Assembly: GCA_964441945.1 (NCBI GenBank)
Contig: CAYTWB010000003.1
Coordinates: 1-64,000 of the forward strand
Source of the DNA: JADGQM01 sp964441945
GTDB taxonomy: Bacteria > Desulfobacterota > Syntrophobacteria > Syntrophobacterales > Syntrophobacteraceae
Direction: 5' to 3'
Length of the DNA stretch: 64,000 nucleotides
The first letter of the stretch is position 1; each line of letters opens with the position of its first letter. Below are positions 35,701 to 45,062 of the stretch, one piece after another. A program made the position numbers and the translations under genes. The notes beneath the pieces are model-generated. The model did not search any database. It had not been told where the DNA came from and worked only from the letters and a program-made list of their open reading frames with translations.

Positions 35701-37101
35701 ATGAATGATTCGCTTGCCGATGAGAAGACGGTCCAATCCACCGACGGGGGGCTCGACGACGGAACTCCGGTGGGAAGCGAACAACCTGAAGAGCTCCGGG
35801 GCCTGAAGCGAGTCGTGATCAAGAGCTCCCTCTGGACCCTGGTCAGTTACGGCGGGTCTCAGTTCTTTCGCCTGGTGGGCAACCTGGTCCTGGCTCGCCT
35901 GCTTTTTCCCGAAGCTTTTGGGCTGATGGCCCTCATCAACGTTTTTATGCAGGGACTGCACATGTTTTCCGATATCGGTATCGGACCCAGCATTGTGCAG
36001 AGCAAGCGAGGCGATGATCTCGCGTTCCTGCGCACGGCCTGGACCGTTCAGATTATTCGGGGATTCGGGTTGTTCCTCTTTTCCTGCGCGGTTGCCTGGC
36101 CGCTCTCGGTCTTCTATTCTCAGCCGCAGGTCCTCATCCTGCTCCCCGTGGTAGGGTTCAACTCAGCTCTGGCCGGACTCTGCTCGACCGCTTTCTTCAC
36201 TCTGAACCGGCAGCTTAACCTGGGGCGCATCACTATTCTGGATTTCTTCAACCAGCTGCTGGGTCTCGGTGTCATGGTCCTTTTCGCCTGGTATATCCCC
36301 TCCGTGTGGGCGCTGGTGGTGGGAGGGCTGGTCGGTTCCCTGTCGAGGACGATCATGGGCTATGTATTCCTCCCCGGCATCCCCCATCGGCCGGCCTGGG
36401 AACCTGAGGCGCGCGCGGAGCTGGTGCGCTTCGGCCGCTGGATTTTCATCAGCACCGCCTTCACTTTCCTGGCTTCGCAGGGCGATCGGCTGATCCTGGG
36501 CTACCTCCTGACCATGAGTGAACTGGGGATCTATTCCATTGCCTTCGCCCTGTCGCAAACCTTCGTCATGGCCTTCACGACGCTGTCAAACAGCGTACTG
36601 TTCCCGCTCTACTCGCGCCTCGCCTCGGACGATCCCTATTGGGCGCTTTACAAAATGCGGCGTCTTCGTATGGTCCTGCTCGCAGGAGCCGTTGTGCCGT
36701 CGTGCCTGCTGATCCTTTTCAGCCGGCCCATCATCAACCTCCTCTATGACAGCCGCTATCAGGACGGCGGATGGATGCTGGGCCTGCTCGCCATCGGGGC
36801 CATTCCCACCGTGGTGAACCTCTCCCTCAGCCCGATGATGCTCGCCCGGGGGGATTCATTCAGGATGATGACCTACAACGCGATCAAGTCGGTCCTCATG
36901 CTTGGGCTCATGCTTCTGGGAGGCTCACAGGCCGGAGTGAAGGGGCTCATCGCGGGCTATGTCTCATCCCAATTCGCGGAATACCTGCTGCTTGTCGGCT
37001 TCATTCGACGCTACGGCGTCTGGATGCCAATGATCGATCTGGCCTATTTCGCATTGTGCTTTGCCCTGCTGGCTGGCGCGAAAACTCTGGCCGGCTGGTA
37101 A
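35701..37101 (+). CDS. Wzx-type lipopolysaccharide/O-unit flippase
   Basis: The 466-residue MOP-superfamily membrane protein has 12 or more predicted helices. The N-terminal signature is SSLWTLVSYGGSQFFRLVGNLVLARLLFPEAFGLMAL, followed by DIGIGPSIVQS and GDRLILGYLLTMSELGIYSIAFALS. It would flip undecaprenyl-linked repeat units to the periplasm. A 40-residue acidic N-terminus precedes the first helix. It fits a Wzx/Wzy-dependent pathway with the Wzy-like protein at 46196. Confidence 0.92.
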   Translation: MNDSLADEKTVQSTDGGLDDGTPVGSEQPEELRGLKRVVIKSSLWTLVSYGGSQFFRLVGNLVLARLLFPEAFGLMALINVFMQGLHMFSDIGIGPSIVQSKRGDDLAFLRTAWTVQIIRGFGLFLFSCAVAWPLSVFYSQPQVLILLPVVGFNSALAGLCSTAFFTLNRQLNLGRITILDFFNQLLGLGVMVLFAWYIPSVWALVVGGLVGSLSRTIMGYVFLPGIPHRPAWEPEARAELVRFGRWIFISTAFTFLASQGDRLILGYLLTMSELGIYSIAFALSQTFVMAFTTLSNSVLFPLYSRLASDDPYWALYKMRRLRMVLLAGAVVPSCLLILFSRPIINLLYDSRYQDGGWMLGLLAIGAIPTVVNLSLSPMMLARGDSFRMMTYNAIKSVLMLGLMLLGGSQAGVKGLIAGYVSSQFAEYLLLVGFIRRYGVWMPMIDLAYFALCFALLAGAKTLAGW

Positions 37102-37117
37102 TGGCAGGAGAATGCCC

Positions 37118-37663
37118 ATGGGACCCAAAGGATTAGACCGTTCCCCGGAGATTTCGGCTCATACGCCCGACTGGCGAAGGGAAAGCTTTGCTTTGGGCCG
37201 GTGGGACCCTTCGAAACGGTTGTTGCGAACCATCCGCTATTATCAATCGCTTCGGGAGAAACGAGGCGGGTTGTCTTTTCTTCTGAGAACTTTCACTGTG
37301 ATGCGCCATCGTTTCTGGAGCGCCGTGACCGGGACCGACATACCACTCAACTGCCGCATTGGAGGCGGCCTGCTGATCCCGCATCCAAACGGGATCGTCA
37401 TCCATCCCGATGCGGAAATCGGCCCCAACTGCCTCATTTTTCAGCAGGTGACAATCGGCTACGGGGGACCGAGGGAAGGGCTTCCAAAGATCGGCGGCCA
37501 CGTGGATATCGGCGCCGGGGCCAAGATTTTGGGGGGCCTGACCATTGGAAATCACGCCCGAATCGGAGCGAACGCCGTGGTCCTGCACGATGTGCCGGAA
37601 CACGGTGTGGCCGTGGGTATCCCGGCGCGCGTCCGGCAAACCGCTCACAACCGGAATGGATAG
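37118..37663 (+). CDS. Serine acetyltransferase-like hexapeptide acetyltransferase
   Basis: ATG 37118 has AGGAG seven bases upstream; ATG 37112 is too close to it. The 181-residue product is CysE-like: LNCRIGGGLLIPHPNGIVIHPDAEIGPNCLIFQQVTIG (catalytic-type His), then PKIGGHVDIGAGAKILGGLTIG and IGANAVVLHDVPEHGVAVGIPARV. Probably a sugar O-acetyltransferase, given its place among glycosyltransferases. Confidence 0.88.
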   Translation: MGPKGLDRSPEISAHTPDWRRESFALGRWDPSKRLLRTIRYYQSLREKRGGLSFLLRTFTVMRHRFWSAVTGTDIPLNCRIGGGLLIPHPNGIVIHPDAEIGPNCLIFQQVTIGYGGPREGLPKIGGHVDIGAGAKILGGLTIGNHARIGANAVVLHDVPEHGVAVGIPARVRQTAHNRNG

Positions 37664-37673
37664 GAAAGCCCTT

Positions 37674-38864
37674 ATGAACTTGGGATATCTTGTGCCGGAA
37701 TTTCCGTCTCAGACTCATGCTTTCTTCTGGCGGGAGCTCAGCGCCATCCGGGCGCTGGGCGACGAGGTCCACATCCTCTCGACACGGCGGCCCCTGCCCG
37801 AAGCATGCCCTCACGATTTTGCCGACCCGGCACGCCGGCAGACCCACTATGTTTTCCCCCCCGACTGGCTGAACGTCCTCTCGACGGTGGTCCGCAGACC
37901 CGGCGGCATGGCGGCAACGTGTGGCTATCTTGCCCGGCTCGATGAATCGACTCTGCGTGAAAAAGCCCGCACCCTGGCGCTGGTTCCCTGCGCCGCCGAT
38001 CTTTGGAATTTTTCACGCCGCCATCGGCTTGACCACATTCATGTTCATTCCTGCGCCGATGCCGCGCACCTGGCCGCTCTGTGCCGCACGCTCGGCGGCC
38101 CGACCTACAGCCTGACGCTTCACGGCGACCTTCCGGTCTACGGCAAAGATCACACGTCCAAGATGCGCTCAGCGGCATTCGTCTCTGCGGTAACCCGTCC
38201 ACTGCAGGACCAGATTGTTCACCAGGTCGGTCTGCCGCGGGAGCGGGTACCGGTTATCCCCATGGGGGTGGATACCGACCGGTTCCGAGATGAGGGTCTC
38301 AGGTCCCATCTCCCCGATCGGCTGCACATGGCCACGGTCGCTCGTTTGAACCCGACCAAAGGCCATGAAATCGCATTGGAAGCGATGCGCCTGGCACTCA
38401 ATCAGGGCTGTGATCTCCGATACACCATTGCGGGAGAAGGTCCCCACCGGAATGTTATTGAAGAGCAGGTCCGGCGTCTGGACCTCGCTGATCGCGTAGC
38501 CATGCCGGGTATTCTCTCGGAAAAGGCCGTTTTGCGACTGCTCCAGGAGGCTGACGCCTTCGTGCTGCCGAGCTTCGGTCTCGGTGAAGCCGCACCGGTC
38601 TCCGTGATGGAAGCGATGGCCTGCGGCCTGCCGGTGATCTGTTCGCTCATTGGCGGCACACCGGACATGATCACCAGCGGGGTTGAAGGTGTCCTGGTTG
38701 AACAGAAGGATGTGGCGGGTCTCGAGTCCGCCATGCTGATGCTGGCAAGCCGCCCGGATCGTCGTGCGGAAATGGGACAGGCCGCCCGCCGGCGGGCGGT
38801 TTCAACCTTTGATTACCGCACCCACGCGAAAGCGCTTCGCGACCGAATTCGGCAGGACCGCTGA
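37674..38864 (+). CDS. GT4-family glycosyltransferase
   Basis: ATG 37674 has AGGAAAG upstream. The 396-residue GT-B protein has LVPEFPSQTHAFFWREL at the N-terminus, DHIHVHSCADAAHLAAL, and the donor-binding C-domain MATVARLNPTKGHEIALEAM, YTIAGEGPH and VLPSFGLGEAAPVSVMEAMACGLPVI (EX7E motif). It is of the same subfamily as the protein at 47639. Substrate unknown. Confidence 0.9.
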   Translation: MNLGYLVPEFPSQTHAFFWRELSAIRALGDEVHILSTRRPLPEACPHDFADPARRQTHYVFPPDWLNVLSTVVRRPGGMAATCGYLARLDESTLREKARTLALVPCAADLWNFSRRHRLDHIHVHSCADAAHLAALCRTLGGPTYSLTLHGDLPVYGKDHTSKMRSAAFVSAVTRPLQDQIVHQVGLPRERVPVIPMGVDTDRFRDEGLRSHLPDRLHMATVARLNPTKGHEIALEAMRLALNQGCDLRYTIAGEGPHRNVIEEQVRRLDLADRVAMPGILSEKAVLRLLQEADAFVLPSFGLGEAAPVSVMEAMACGLPVICSLIGGTPDMITSGVEGVLVEQKDVAGLESAMLMLASRPDRRAEMGQAARRRAVSTFDYRTHAKALRDRIRQDR

Positions 38865-38971
38865 CCCGGCTCCTGTCAAGTTAGCGCCCTTCGGGCGAAC
38901 CTGAAACAGAACCATTTAAACACGAAGACAGGAAGGATCGGAATCAACAACTTTTTGGCGATGAGAGAATA

Positions 38972-40165
38972 ATGGCCAGAACTCTCAGACTCTTTTATGC
39001 GGCAGGACCCGGGAATGTCATCGGGACGTTTCGTCACTGGCGGGAAGGCTGGGACGATCCATCGCAGGTTTCCATGACTTACAGCGGACAGTTTTTCGAT
39101 TTGTGCCGTGAGCTGTCGGCGGAAGGCTATATTGTCTCGTCCCATCCTCATCGAGAGCTCATCCGCGAGGGGCCCTTCACCCTGGAGCATTTACCGAAGC
39201 CGTGGTCGAGCGCCCGCGGCCCGTTCTACCACGTGGCGGCATTGTGGTACGGCACGCTGATCATGGCTCGGGCACTGCGTTTCAGAGCGGATGCGGCCGT
39301 GATCGCGGAAGGCACAACCGACTGGTTTGTGCTCTCACTGCTGTCGCGTTGCGGTGTCAAGGTCATTCCGGCGCTCCATTGCATGTTGTGGCCAAAGCAT
39401 CAGGCCCCCGGAAGATCGCAGCGTCTAATCAACCGGTTCAATCGATGTTTTTTCAGCCGTTGGGCGTGGGGAATCCTGAGCGCCTCCGACGACATCAACC
39501 ACCAGGTCAGTTTGGTCACCGGCGGGGTGCCGCGGCCGATAGTCGACTTTCTGCCGACCTACCGCCCGGACACCTTCGCCGCCGTGCAGGCGCCGCGCCA
39601 CGACGACAAGCCTTTCCATGTGCTCTTTGCCGGCCGCATTGAACGAGACAAAGGCGTCTTCGACCTCCTGGAGATAGCGCGACGCTTCGTCAGGGAGGGG
39701 TGCCATGGGATTTCCTTCGATTTGTGCGGCGACGGCTCGGCCCTGGATGCGTTGCGGGACGCCGCAGCACGAGAGGGCATCGACGAGGTGTTTCACCTGC
39801 ACGGCTACTGCCTCAAACCGCGGATGCAGGCAATGCTCAATCGCTCACAGGTGCTCATCGTGCCGACGACAACGGACTTTATCGAAGGCTTTAACCAGGT
39901 GGTTGTAGAGGGCATTCTGGCGGGCCGGCCAGTGATCACTTCCTCGGTTTGCCCGGCGCTGGACTATGTGCGCGACGCCGTGGTGGAAGTAGGGCCCAAC
40001 GATGTTGCCGGTTACGGCGACGCCATTCTCGTACTGCAAGGCGATAAGAGCCTTTATGAACAAAAGCGTGAAGCGTGTATGAAATATCAAGAGCAGTTCT
40101 ACTCCCCGGAGCGGGGCTGGACCGCAGCATTGCGCAGGGCACTGAGGGGTATTGAGCAGGCTTGA
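38972..40165 (+). CDS. GT4-family glycosyltransferase, tandem copy 1
   Basis: The 397-residue product has an N-terminal acceptor domain beginning ARTLRLFYAAGPGNVIGTF. The GT4 donor domain has LFAGRIERDKGVFDLLEIARRF, FDLCGDGSALDAL and VPTTTDFIEGFNQVVVEGILAGRPVITSS (EX7E). The following gene encodes a close paralogue along its whole length. The start has GAGAG upstream. Confidence 0.88.
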   Translation: MARTLRLFYAAGPGNVIGTFRHWREGWDDPSQVSMTYSGQFFDLCRELSAEGYIVSSHPHRELIREGPFTLEHLPKPWSSARGPFYHVAALWYGTLIMARALRFRADAAVIAEGTTDWFVLSLLSRCGVKVIPALHCMLWPKHQAPGRSQRLINRFNRCFFSRWAWGILSASDDINHQVSLVTGGVPRPIVDFLPTYRPDTFAAVQAPRHDDKPFHVLFAGRIERDKGVFDLLEIARRFVREGCHGISFDLCGDGSALDALRDAAAREGIDEVFHLHGYCLKPRMQAMLNRSQVLIVPTTTDFIEGFNQVVVEGILAGRPVITSSVCPALDYVRDAVVEVGPNDVAGYGDAILVLQGDKSLYEQKREACMKYQEQFYSPERGWTAALRRALRGIEQA

Positions 40166-40288
40166 CCTCAACAAAAGAGCGACTCACTCGCGAAGGTTGC
40201 TTGCGGAACCGCTTTTTCATCTTCCATGGCCTTCGTGATGGATTTGAGCCGGATGACTCAAATTTTCACCTTTTGAGATGCGAGGACA

Positions 40289-41500
40289 ATGGCGAAGACT
40301 CTGAGACTTTTTTATGCTGCAGGCCCCGGTAATGTCATCGGAACGTTTTGCCACTGGCAGGCCGGCCGGGATGATCCTTCGCAGGTCTCAATGACTTACA
40401 GCGCACAATTCTTCGATTTGTGCCGTGAGCTGTCGGCAGAAGGTTATGTTGTCTCTGCACACCCACATCGAGAGTACATCCGCGCCGGGCAATTCACCAT
40501 CGAGCATTTGCCGAAGCGATGGCCAAAGGCCCACGGCCCGTTCTATCACGTCGCCGCATTATGGTATGCCATGCTGATCATGGCACGGGCACTGCGCTTT
40601 AGAGCGGATGTGGCCGTGATCGCCGAGGGCACTGCAGACTGGTATATTCTCTCGCTTCTGCCGCCGTGCGGCGTCAGAGTCATTCCGGCGCTCCATTGCA
40701 TGTTGTGGCCGAAGCACAAGGTGCCGAGAAGTCCGCAGCGTCTGATCAGCGGGTTGAACCGGTGTTTTTTCAGCCGTTGGGTATGGGGGATCATGAGCAT
40801 TTCGCAGGATATCAATCGCCAGGTCAATCAGGTGGCCGGTGGATTGGCGCGTCCGATCTTTAATTTTCTACCGACCTACCGCCGGAACACCTTCGCCGCA
40901 TTGCAGGCCCCGCGCCACGACGACAGGCCCTTCCGGGTGCTCTTTGCCGGCCGCATCGAGCGGAACAAAGGGGTGTTCGACCTGCTGGAGATAGCACGGC
41001 ACTTCGTCAGGGAGGGACATCTCGGCATTTCCTTCGATCTATGCGGGGACGGCTCGACCCTCGATGCGTTACGCACCGCTGCAGTGCGAGGAGGCGTTGA
41101 CCAAATGTTTCATACACACGGGTACTGCCTCAAACCGCAGATGCAGGCAATGCTCGATCGGGCACAGGTGTTGATCGTACCGACAACGACGGACTTCATA
41201 GAGGGTTTCAACAAGGTAGTCGTCGAGGGAATTCTAGCCGGCCGCCCCGTGATCACCTCGTCAGCGTGTCCGGCGCTGGACTATGTGCGCAACGCCGTGG
41301 TGGAAGTGGAGCCCAACGATGTTGCCGGTTACGGCGACGCCATTCTCGCACTGCAAGGCGATAAGAACCTTTATGAACAAAAGCGTGAAGCGTGTCTGAA
41401 ATATCAAGAGCAATTCTACTCGCCGGAGCGGGGCTGGATCGCAGCATTGCGCAGGGCTCTGGGGTGTACAAAGAGCACAGAGGACAGCGCTATACAATAA
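40289..41500 (+). CDS. GT4-family glycosyltransferase, tandem copy 2
   Basis: The 403-residue product is colinear with the preceding one without large gaps; identity is high by eye. Conserved parts include RLFYAAGPGNVIGTF, LFAGRIERNKGVFDLLEIA and VPTTTDFIEGFNKVVVEGILAGRPVITSS. Differences are spread out, so this is an older duplication. The last residues (CTKSTEDSAIQ) differ from copy 1 because the frame runs into a miniature element whose terminal repeat supplies the stop codon (41498-41500). Confidence 0.88.
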   Translation: MAKTLRLFYAAGPGNVIGTFCHWQAGRDDPSQVSMTYSAQFFDLCRELSAEGYVVSAHPHREYIRAGQFTIEHLPKRWPKAHGPFYHVAALWYAMLIMARALRFRADVAVIAEGTADWYILSLLPPCGVRVIPALHCMLWPKHKVPRSPQRLISGLNRCFFSRWVWGIMSISQDINRQVNQVAGGLARPIFNFLPTYRRNTFAALQAPRHDDRPFRVLFAGRIERNKGVFDLLEIARHFVREGHLGISFDLCGDGSTLDALRTAAVRGGVDQMFHTHGYCLKPQMQAMLDRAQVLIVPTTTDFIEGFNKVVVEGILAGRPVITSSACPALDYVRNAVVEVEPNDVAGYGDAILALQGDKNLYEQKREACLKYQEQFYSPERGWIAALRRALGCTKSTEDSAIQ

Positions 41501-41656
41501 GAGTGACCCTGACCGCAAGTCGCCATTCCGGCATTTGACTGGCTTGTTTCCCTGGAAAGCCTCCTGGGTTCCGGCTCCCGGCTTGGTGCATGCTGGGACA
41601 GGCTTCGCCGGTATGACGAACGGGAATCCGGAAACTCCTTTCCGGGATGCACTGCT
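41482..41656. repeat. Miniature inverted-repeat element, TACAGCGC family
   Basis: Begins GACAGCGCTATACAATAAGAG and ends near GGGATGCACTGCTA. It holds the internal arms CCTGGGTTCCGGC and CGGTATGACGAACGGGAATC. It overlaps the last codons of GT4 copy 2 and leads straight into the full-length Y1-transposase element. Confidence 0.7.
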
Positions 41657-42417
41657 AAGCAGTGCAAACGAGCATAATCAGCCCCGAATGGGGCTAAACA
41701 TACCAGCCCAGGGCAACGCCCTGGGGGAGGTGCACCAGTCACCATTCAATACAAGCCCTGTAAGGGCGAAACAAAGAACAACACAATGTCGCAGTCTCTA
41801 GCCAAGATCCTCATTCAAATAGTGTTCAGCACCAAAAACCGGCTTCCCGTGTTTGCCGAACCTCTTCGCCGCGAGCTATACAGCTACCTTGCCGGTATCC
41901 TTAAACAATGCCACACTCCAGCCATCCGCATAGGAGGGACTACCGATCATGTCCATATCCTCTGCAATCTGTCCCGCACCCTAACCATTGCCATGCTCGT
42001 CGAGGAGGTCAAAACCGGTTCCTCAAAATGGCTCAAGACCAGAGACCCGGAATTTCGTAGTTTTCATTGGCAAAACGGATACGGGGCATTCTCTATCAGC
42101 CAGTCGGGGTTAGAGGCTTTGGTGGCTTACATCGACAACCAGGAGGAACATCACCGGCGCCGATCATTTCAAGATGAATACCGGGCGTTGTTAGAGCGAT
42201 ATCAATTGGCATATGATGAGCGATATGTATGGGATTGAGGTGTTTTGCATTGAGGTCCAAAGCGATGCGGTCGGCCCCAATTGTTGCGCCCCGCTGGGGC
42301 TCGGACTTGGGTGGCGGATTCGAATCCCAGGGCGTTGCCCTGGGCTGGTATGTTCAGGCCCTTCGGGCCACGGGGAAGTTATCACCCCACGGGCCGGCAT
42401 ATCCGTGACGTTCGTTC
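41657..42417 (+). mobile_element. Full-length Y1-transposase (IS200/REP-associated type) element
   Basis: The left end (41657-41785) has three hairpins, GCCCCGAATGGGGC, CCCAGGGCAACGCCCTGGG and GCCCTGTAAGGGC. The transposase gene follows at once. The right end (42239-42417) has GCCCCGCTGGGGC, CCCAGGGCGTTGCCCTGGG and GCCCTTCGGGCC. Subterminal hairpins rather than inverted terminal repeats are the hallmark of Y1/HUH elements. TACAGCGC-type units flank it on both sides. Confidence 0.85.
41786..42238 (+). CDS. Y1 (HUH) transposase, IS200/REP-associated family
   Basis: The 150-residue product is a complete single-domain Y1 transposase. The HUH motif is GTTDHVHILCNL (His-x-His). The helix with the likely catalytic Tyr is in GLEALVAYIDNQEEHHRRRSFQDEY, where the family places the Tyr after the HUH strand; FHWQNGYGAFSIS precedes it. 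It needs no accessory TnpB, and none is present. The gene appears intact and could act in trans on the shorter element at 28544 and the ends at 16131. Confidence 0.92.
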   Translation: MSQSLAKILIQIVFSTKNRLPVFAEPLRRELYSYLAGILKQCHTPAIRIGGTTDHVHILCNLSRTLTIAMLVEEVKTGSSKWLKTRDPEFRSFHWQNGYGAFSISQSGLEALVAYIDNQEEHHRRRSFQDEYRALLERYQLAYDERYVWD

Positions 42418-42418
42418 G

Positions 42419-42587
42419 TACAGCGATGTACAATAGAGTGACCCTGACCGCAAGTCGTCATTCAGGAATGTTTCTGGCCTGAATCCAGGTGAGCTTCCTG
42501 GGTTCCGGCTCCCGGCTCGGTGCATGCCGGGACAGGCTTCGCCGGTATGACGAAAGGGAATCCGGCCGCTTATTTCTGTGGCGCTGG
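42419..42587. repeat. Miniature inverted-repeat element, TACAGCGC family
   Basis: Ends TACAGCGATGTACAATAGAG and, in reverse, CCAGCGCCACAGAAATAAGC. It follows the Y1-transposase element directly and ends 41 bases before the next glycosyltransferase gene. The remaining bases of the gap hold only the ribosome site GGAGGAAGG. Confidence 0.75.
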
Positions 42588-42628
42588 ACCGAGGAGTCTC
42601 TTCAAGACGGACTTGACGGAGGAAGGCG

Positions 42629-43720
42629 ATGGTGTCGCATAATCCGCAGGAATTGACATGGGCGCTGGTGATCGCCACGTATAACCGCAGGCATATCCTG
42701 CCGCGATGTCTCCGTCTGGCGCTCCAGCAAACACGGCTGCCGGCGGAAGTGGTGGTGGTGGATGCCAGCCCGGACTGGGAAGCGTTACGAGCTGAGATCA
42801 TGAGGGATGTGGCCGAAGACCGGACGCGCACCCGGCCCGAAGGGCAGGCCCCGATCACGTGGCGCTATGTCGAAGCCGAACGGCGATCGAGCGCTTTTCA
42901 GCGCAATCAGGGCGTGCGGTTGGCAACGGCTGACGTGCTTTTCCTGATCGACGACGATTCTCTCATGTACCCTGACTGCGCCGAAGCAATCCTGCGCATC
43001 TACGAAGCCGATCCCGACGGCGTCGTTGCCGGGGTGAATGCCATGCACGTACCTCTCCCCCCCGACCATCCCGACGATCCTGAAGCCTTGCACCCGAGCA
43101 TCCATGGAACCACCAGGCAATATGGCCCGACGGCCCGGATGGTCCGCCGCATCCTGCGGGCGGAAGATCTCTTTGTACCTTACGACGCCGAGTTCCCCCG
43201 ACACCCTCTCCCGCCGGCCCTCAGGCGCCCGGAGATCGGCACGCGTGAGCTTATGGCCGGATGGGGAATGACTTTTCGCCGCAGCATCTGCGAACGGGAA
43301 CCTTTCGATGAAATCATGACCCGGTACGCCGCAGGAGAAGACTCAGACATGGGCTACCGGGCTTCCCGTCACGGACTGCTGCTGACCGCGCTCAACGGGC
43401 GTCTCTGCCATCTCGGGGCCTCCGGGGGGCGCTTGAATCCTTTTGTGGTGGCGGCACTCGGCAATATGAACCCGCTCGTTCTTCACCGCATCTACAGCAC
43501 CGATCTGGAACGTTCGATGCGTCTCTCACGAAGACTCCTGGCCCGAAGGATGCTCATTCTCCTCGGCAAAGACCTGATGCAGCGCAATTTCACCCTTCCC
43601 AATGCCCGCGGCATCCTGTTTGCCCGGCAGCGGATGAAAGAGATATTTTCTAAAGGCCCGGCGGAGCTCCGTGCCTGGTATCCAGAGTTTCAATTGCGAT
43701 TCATCGAAGAATACTCTTGA
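42629..43720 (+). CDS. GT2-family glycosyltransferase
   Basis: The start has GGAGGAAGGCG upstream. The 363-residue product has a GT-A fold: LTWALVIATYNRRHILPRCL, VVVVDASPDWEAL, QRNQGVRLATADVLFLIDDDSLMYPDC (metal-binding DDD) and WGMTFRRSICEREPFDE followed by AAGEDSDMGYRASR. No membrane helix. Substrate unknown. Confidence 0.87.
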   Translation: MVSHNPQELTWALVIATYNRRHILPRCLRLALQQTRLPAEVVVVDASPDWEALRAEIMRDVAEDRTRTRPEGQAPITWRYVEAERRSSAFQRNQGVRLATADVLFLIDDDSLMYPDCAEAILRIYEADPDGVVAGVNAMHVPLPPDHPDDPEALHPSIHGTTRQYGPTARMVRRILRAEDLFVPYDAEFPRHPLPPALRRPEIGTRELMAGWGMTFRRSICEREPFDEIMTRYAAGEDSDMGYRASRHGLLLTALNGRLCHLGASGGRLNPFVVAALGNMNPLVLHRIYSTDLERSMRLSRRLLARRMLILLGKDLMQRNFTLPNARGILFARQRMKEIFSKGPAELRAWYPEFQLRFIEEYS

Positions 43721-43737
43721 ACAAGGGACAACGCATC

Positions 43738-45012
43738 ATGCCCCAAATCCGAGTCCTCCAGGTGATGGAACAATGCAATCCGGAATGGCCTTCCGTCCCG
43801 CTGGTGGCCTTCCGATTCTTCGACGGCATCAGCCGTCTGGTGAAAGTCACACTGGTGACCCATGAGCGCAATTACCCGGCGCTCGAAAAGGTCAGGGGTG
43901 ACCGGGAGATCATCTATATGCCGGAATCCTCGGCAATCCGGCGCTACTATGCGGCCGTTGCCCGAGCGACCTCGCGGGGCGGGGTGAACTGGCCGCTGCA
44001 ACACGCTCTGAGCTATCCAGTGTATGCGCAATTCAACCGCAGCATTTATGATCACTTTGCCGGAAGGGTCCGGCAGGGTGATTTCGACGTGGTCCACGTC
44101 TTAACGCCCATGCTGCCGCGCTACCCGGCAAAGCTGATTGAAGCCTGCCGGTCCGCCCGGCCAAAGGTCCCTTTTATCCTCGGGCCGGTCAATGGTGGCG
44201 TGCCTTTCCCAAGCGGTTTCGGCCAGGTGGCCCGAAAGGAGTATGCTCACTACAATTTTTTGCGGCTCTTCTCGCGGCTGCTGCCCGGCTACGCGACGAC
44301 TTACCGGCAGGCGGACTGCGTACTCTCCGGTTCCACCTTCACCCGCGATATGCTGATTCGAACCCTCGGGCTGCGCCCGAACCGCATCCGGCTGTTTCCT
44401 GAAAACGGCGTGGATGAGTCCTTTTTCTTCCGCAAGACCGGCGAACCCGCTGAGAAAACGCCTGTACGGCTCCTCTTTGTCGGACGGCTCACGGCCTACA
44501 AGGGCGCCGACATGCTCCTGGAAGCAGTGGCACATCTCGAAGGCGAGGTGCGCAAACGGGTCCAGCTCACCCTTGTCGGCGACGGCCCGGAGAGAGAGAA
44601 CCTGAACCGCCTGATCAAGCTTCTGAATTTGGAGCCGACGGTCATTCTGACGGGCTGGGTGACTCAGGATCAGACGGACCATTACTATCGCCAGGCGGAC
44701 ATCTTTTGTTTCCCTTCCATTCGCGAGTTTGGAGGTGCGGTGGTGTTGGAAGCGATGGCCCACAGCCTGCCCTGCATCGTTGTCGACAACGGAGGGATTG
44801 CGGAATACGTCACGCCGGACTGCGGCTTCAAGGTGGGACCTCGATCCCGCGACTTCATCGTCGAGGCCTTTGCCCGGGAAATCACCCGGCTGGTATCGGA
44901 TCACGGGTTGCGCGCCCGCCTGGGCACGGGCGCTTTCGAACGGGGTCGATCGTTTTCATGGGCGGCCAAAGCGCAGCAGGTGGTTGAGCTCTATCGCGAG
45001 TTCCGCCCGTAA
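43738..45012 (+). CDS. GT4-family glycosyltransferase
   Basis: ATG 43738 has AAGGGA upstream and is preferred to TTG 43717. The 424-residue GT-B protein has FDVVHVLTPMLPRYPAKLI and PFILGPVNGGVPFPSGFG in the acceptor half. The donor half has LLFVGRLTAYKGADMLLEAVAHL, LTLVGDGPERENL and FCFPSIREFGGAVVLEAMAHSLPCIVVDNGG with the EX7E-like acids. Start lies 17 bases after the GT2 gene. Confidence 0.9.
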   Translation: MPQIRVLQVMEQCNPEWPSVPLVAFRFFDGISRLVKVTLVTHERNYPALEKVRGDREIIYMPESSAIRRYYAAVARATSRGGVNWPLQHALSYPVYAQFNRSIYDHFAGRVRQGDFDVVHVLTPMLPRYPAKLIEACRSARPKVPFILGPVNGGVPFPSGFGQVARKEYAHYNFLRLFSRLLPGYATTYRQADCVLSGSTFTRDMLIRTLGLRPNRIRLFPENGVDESFFFRKTGEPAEKTPVRLLFVGRLTAYKGADMLLEAVAHLEGEVRKRVQLTLVGDGPERENLNRLIKLLNLEPTVILTGWVTQDQTDHYYRQADIFCFPSIREFGGAVVLEAMAHSLPCIVVDNGGIAEYVTPDCGFKVGPRSRDFIVEAFAREITRLVSDHGLRARLGTGAFERGRSFSWAAKAQQVVELYREFRP

Positions 45013-45062
45013 TCTGAAAACGGATAGTCACCTGATAACCTGCGGTGGGGAGTTGTGACCTT

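Noticed and set aside
38885..38905. Hairpin GCGCCCTTCGGGCG after the GT4 gene as an intrinsic terminator
   Set aside because: No T-run follows, so termination is not supported.
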